Positions 15,184 through 16,214 of a stretch of 16,214 bases of DNA are shown one piece after another. The notes under the pieces are model-generated. The model saw nothing but the letters and a program-made list of their open reading frames with translations. It was not told the DNA's origin and did no database searches. Within the stretch, counting starts at the first letter, position 1. Each line of letters begins with the position of its first letter. The stretch is from Prevotella sp. UBA1104. Lineage in GTDB: Bacteria > Bacteroidota > Bacteroidia > Bacteroidales > Bacteroidaceae. Location of the stretch: positions 1 through 16,214 of the forward strand of contig DCBP01000003.1 of the NCBI GenBank assembly GCA_002314055.1, given 5' to 3'. The position numbers and the translations under genes were made by a program.

Positions 15184-15264
15184 GGGAGTTATGGGAGAAC
15201 TGGGAGTTATGGGAGTTATAGGAGTTATAAGACTGATAGGACTTATAGGACCAATAAGACCACC
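15184..15264. repeat. 9-bp tandem repeat array E (upstream of topB)
   Basis: Nine units: GGGAGTTAT, GGGAGAACT, GGGAGTTAT twice, AGGAGTTAT, AAGACTGAT, AGGACTTAT, AGGACCAAT, AAGACCACC. The array starts 14 bp upstream of the topB ATG. The spacer is almost all A and G on the mRNA strand. It ends 7 bp before the flavin reductase stop and so fills nearly the whole gap. Confidence 0.93.
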
Positions 15265-15271
15265 TATAATA

Positions 15272-15778
15272 CTATTTTACGAGACACTGTTCTATCTCGA
15301 GCACATAAACATCATGGTATCCGCCCTTCTCGCCATACCACTGCACGAGACTCTTGTCGATAAACGAGCTCTCCTTCATTGTGTCCTTGTAGAGCTTACG
15401 GCAAACGAGCGTCAGGCGAGCCTCCTCGAAGGTCATGGCTCCGCTTTCGGTCTCCACCGGATGCAAGCCAGTCTCCTTCACTTTGTCGCAGTCTCTGCCC
15501 GACTTCGATCCGCAGATGGCGTATGCCTTTCTCATCTGCTCGCTGTTGCCGAGAAACGACAGCGTAAGTCTGTCTTCACGCTCGATAATACCATGGGTGA
15601 AGCGTTCCGGACGGATGAATGCCACGGCAACGGGCTTGTTCCACAGCCAGCCAATGCATCCCCACGAAGCGGTCATCATATTGAAGTCGTCTTTTCCGCC
15701 TGCCGTAACAAGCATCCACTCTTTACCGATGGTTTCAAAGAAATTGTCGGTCAATTCTCTCGGATCTATATTTTTCAT
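15272..15778 (-). CDS. Flavin reductase-like (FMN-binding split barrel) protein
   Basis: This 168-residue protein resembles the flavin reductase/flavoredoxin family of FMN-binding split-barrel proteins, which carry electrons from NAD(P)H or a partner through bound flavin. Supporting features are the N-terminal WMLVTAGGKDDFNMMTASWGCIGWLWNKP segment (about 21-49), IRPERFTHGIIE (about 55-66), and SFLGNSEQMRKAYAICGSKSGRD (about 74-96). The last matches the SG-x-x-SGRD-like pattern of Bacteroidota flavin reductases. The ORF is open 12 codons farther, but the ATG at 15776-15778 is preferred. It gives the family-like start MKNIDPRELTDNFFETIGKEW, and a promoter -7 box lies 34 bases upstream, within the extended ORF, so the extra codons would not be transcribed. 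The physiological partner is unknown. Confidence 0.87.
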   Translation of the reverse strand: MKNIDPRELTDNFFETIGKEWMLVTAGGKDDFNMMTASWGCIGWLWNKPVAVAFIRPERFTHGIIEREDRLTLSFLGNSEQMRKAYAICGSKSGRDCDKVKETGLHPVETESGAMTFEEARLTLVCRKLYKDTMKESSFIDKSLVQWYGEKGGYHDVYVLEIEQCLVK

Positions 15779-15811
15779 CGTTACAAATACGTTTATTTCT
15801 GAATTATTCTG

Positions 15812-15843
15812 CAAAAATAATAATTATATGCGAGAATTGGCAA
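15812..15843 (-). promoter_or_regulatory. Bacteroidota-type promoter for the flavin reductase gene
   Basis: On the minus strand TATTTTTG (15812-15819) is an exact match to the -7 consensus TAnnTTTG of the Bacteroidota primary sigma factor. A TTG (15841-15843) lies 21 bases upstream as a -33 element. Transcription would start near 15805, leaving a leader of about 27 bases before the ATG at 15778. This is the only clear promoter match found. It could drive the downstream topB gene as well. Confidence 0.6.
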
Positions 15844-15941
15844 CATAACATGGTAAAATATGTTGTTTCGCATGAAACGGAACTTATTTTCCACATGTAA
15901 TACAAGGCTTGGTTTTCTGCTGAATGGGACAATGAAATAGC

Positions 15942-15998
15942 GTTTGGGCCAAACGCCGGGAGTGTTTGGGCCAAACAGTCGGAGCGTTTGGGCCAAAC
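15942..15998. repeat. Three GTTTGGGCCAAAC near-palindromes spaced 22 bp apart
   Basis: Identical 13-bp cores occur at 15942-15954, 15964-15976 and 15986-15998, so starts are exactly 22 bp apart, about two helical turns. The core is symmetric (GTTTGG/CCAAAC) around a central G. The first copy extends to a 17-bp palindrome with 8-bp arms (15940-15956). They lie about 100 bp upstream of the flavin reductase promoter. They could be an operator array or a dispersed intergenic repeat. Confidence 0.85.
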
Positions 15999-16128
15999 AG
16001 TTTTCTTTATGGCTCAAAAGATGGCAACGAAAAGAAGAATCAGGAAGTTTAACCCTGTACAGTTCATAAGTAGCTATTCACAATTAGTTTATACAAACAA
16101 CAAAACATTTATATTTAAAACAACCGTT

Positions 16129-16209
16129 ACAACATATACAACCCAAACAACTTTCATGCTTGTCACGCACGCTGCGTGTTGTACTTGTTGTATAAGTTGT
16201 ACTTGTTGT
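16129..16209. repeat. Nested inverted repeat with direct 14-bp repeats
   Basis: ACAACATATACAAC (16129-16142) pairs with GTTGTATAAGTTGT (16187-16200), 13 of 14 positions. Inside is a perfect hairpin CACGCA-CGC-TGCGTG (16164-16178). GTTGTACTTGTTGT occurs at 16178-16191 and again at 16196-16209 without mismatch, period 18. The structure runs to the window edge, so it may continue beyond. Confidence 0.75.
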
Positions 16210-16214
16210 TTTTT

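Larger units (their letters stand above)
15844..16214. other. Non-coding region upstream of the flavin reductase gene
   Basis: About 370 bases to the right edge contain no convincing gene. They hold three spaced GTTTGGGCCAAAC sites, an AT-rich stretch (about 16020-16125) with nothing recognisable, and a nested inverted/direct repeat at 16129-16209. Any gene to the right lies outside the window. Confidence 0.7.

Noticed and set aside
15942..15998. CRISPR array
   Set aside because: The repeats are only 13 bp with 9-bp gaps, too short for repeat-spacer units, and no cas gene is present.
15793..16017. Minus-strand ORF of 74 codons upstream of the flavin reductase gene
   Set aside because: Its N-terminal part is a translation of the 22-bp-spaced GTTTGGGCCAAAC repeats, it matches no family I recognise, and it covers the promoter of the next gene.

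Overview
The window is chromosomal DNA from a member of the Bacteroidota, most likely a Prevotella/Segatella-type organism. This is inferred, not measured. The evidence is a PorE-like type IX secretion lipoprotein, a Bacteroidota-style long RfbB, a cytidylate-kinase-like/MATE gene pair, A-rich leaders without clear Shine-Dalgarno sequences, and one promoter matching the Bacteroidota -7/-33 consensus. All thirteen protein-coding genes that can be supported lie on the minus strand, so transcription runs from high to low coordinates. No rRNA, tRNA, CRISPR array, transposase or phage gene was seen.

In transcription order: a flavin reductase-like protein (15272-15778), DNA topoisomerase III (13109-15169), a PorE-like OmpA lipoprotein (10938-13049), a MATE transporter overlapping a cytidylate-kinase-like protein (9473-10846 and 8857-9486), and a YfcE-type phosphoesterase (8290-8784). 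A deoxysugar block follows: RfbB (6994-8142), PurT (5792-6952), a membrane acyltransferase (4697-5779), an FdtA-like ketoisomerase (4269-4697), a FemAB/GNAT-like transferase (3346-4272) and an FdtB-like aminotransferase (2073-3206). The left end holds a LUD-domain protein (1342-1983) and a polyprenyl diphosphate synthase (125-1099).

The best-supported pathway is dTDP-sugar synthesis. RfbB would make dTDP-4-keto-6-deoxyglucose, the FdtA homologue would move the keto group to C3, the FdtB homologue would aminate C3, and one of the two acyltransferases could acylate the amine. This gives a dTDP-3-acylamino-3,6-dideoxyhexose for a surface glycan. RfbA, a glycosyltransferase and the usual FdtC-type acetyltransferase are not in the window.

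The most unusual content is non-coding. Degenerate 9-bp tandem repeats with a shared unit family occur six times in the same orientation. Five arrays sit 14-33 bp upstream of start codons, with an A-rich spacer before the ATG. The sixth lies in frame inside the topB linker. Three of the leader arrays show the same internal order of unit types. Other structures are a 225-bp element with GC-rich inverted arms, a 73-bp array of AATTCC-type repeats that supplies a stop codon, three GTTTGGGCCAAAC sites spaced exactly 22 bp apart, and a nested inverted/direct repeat at the right edge.
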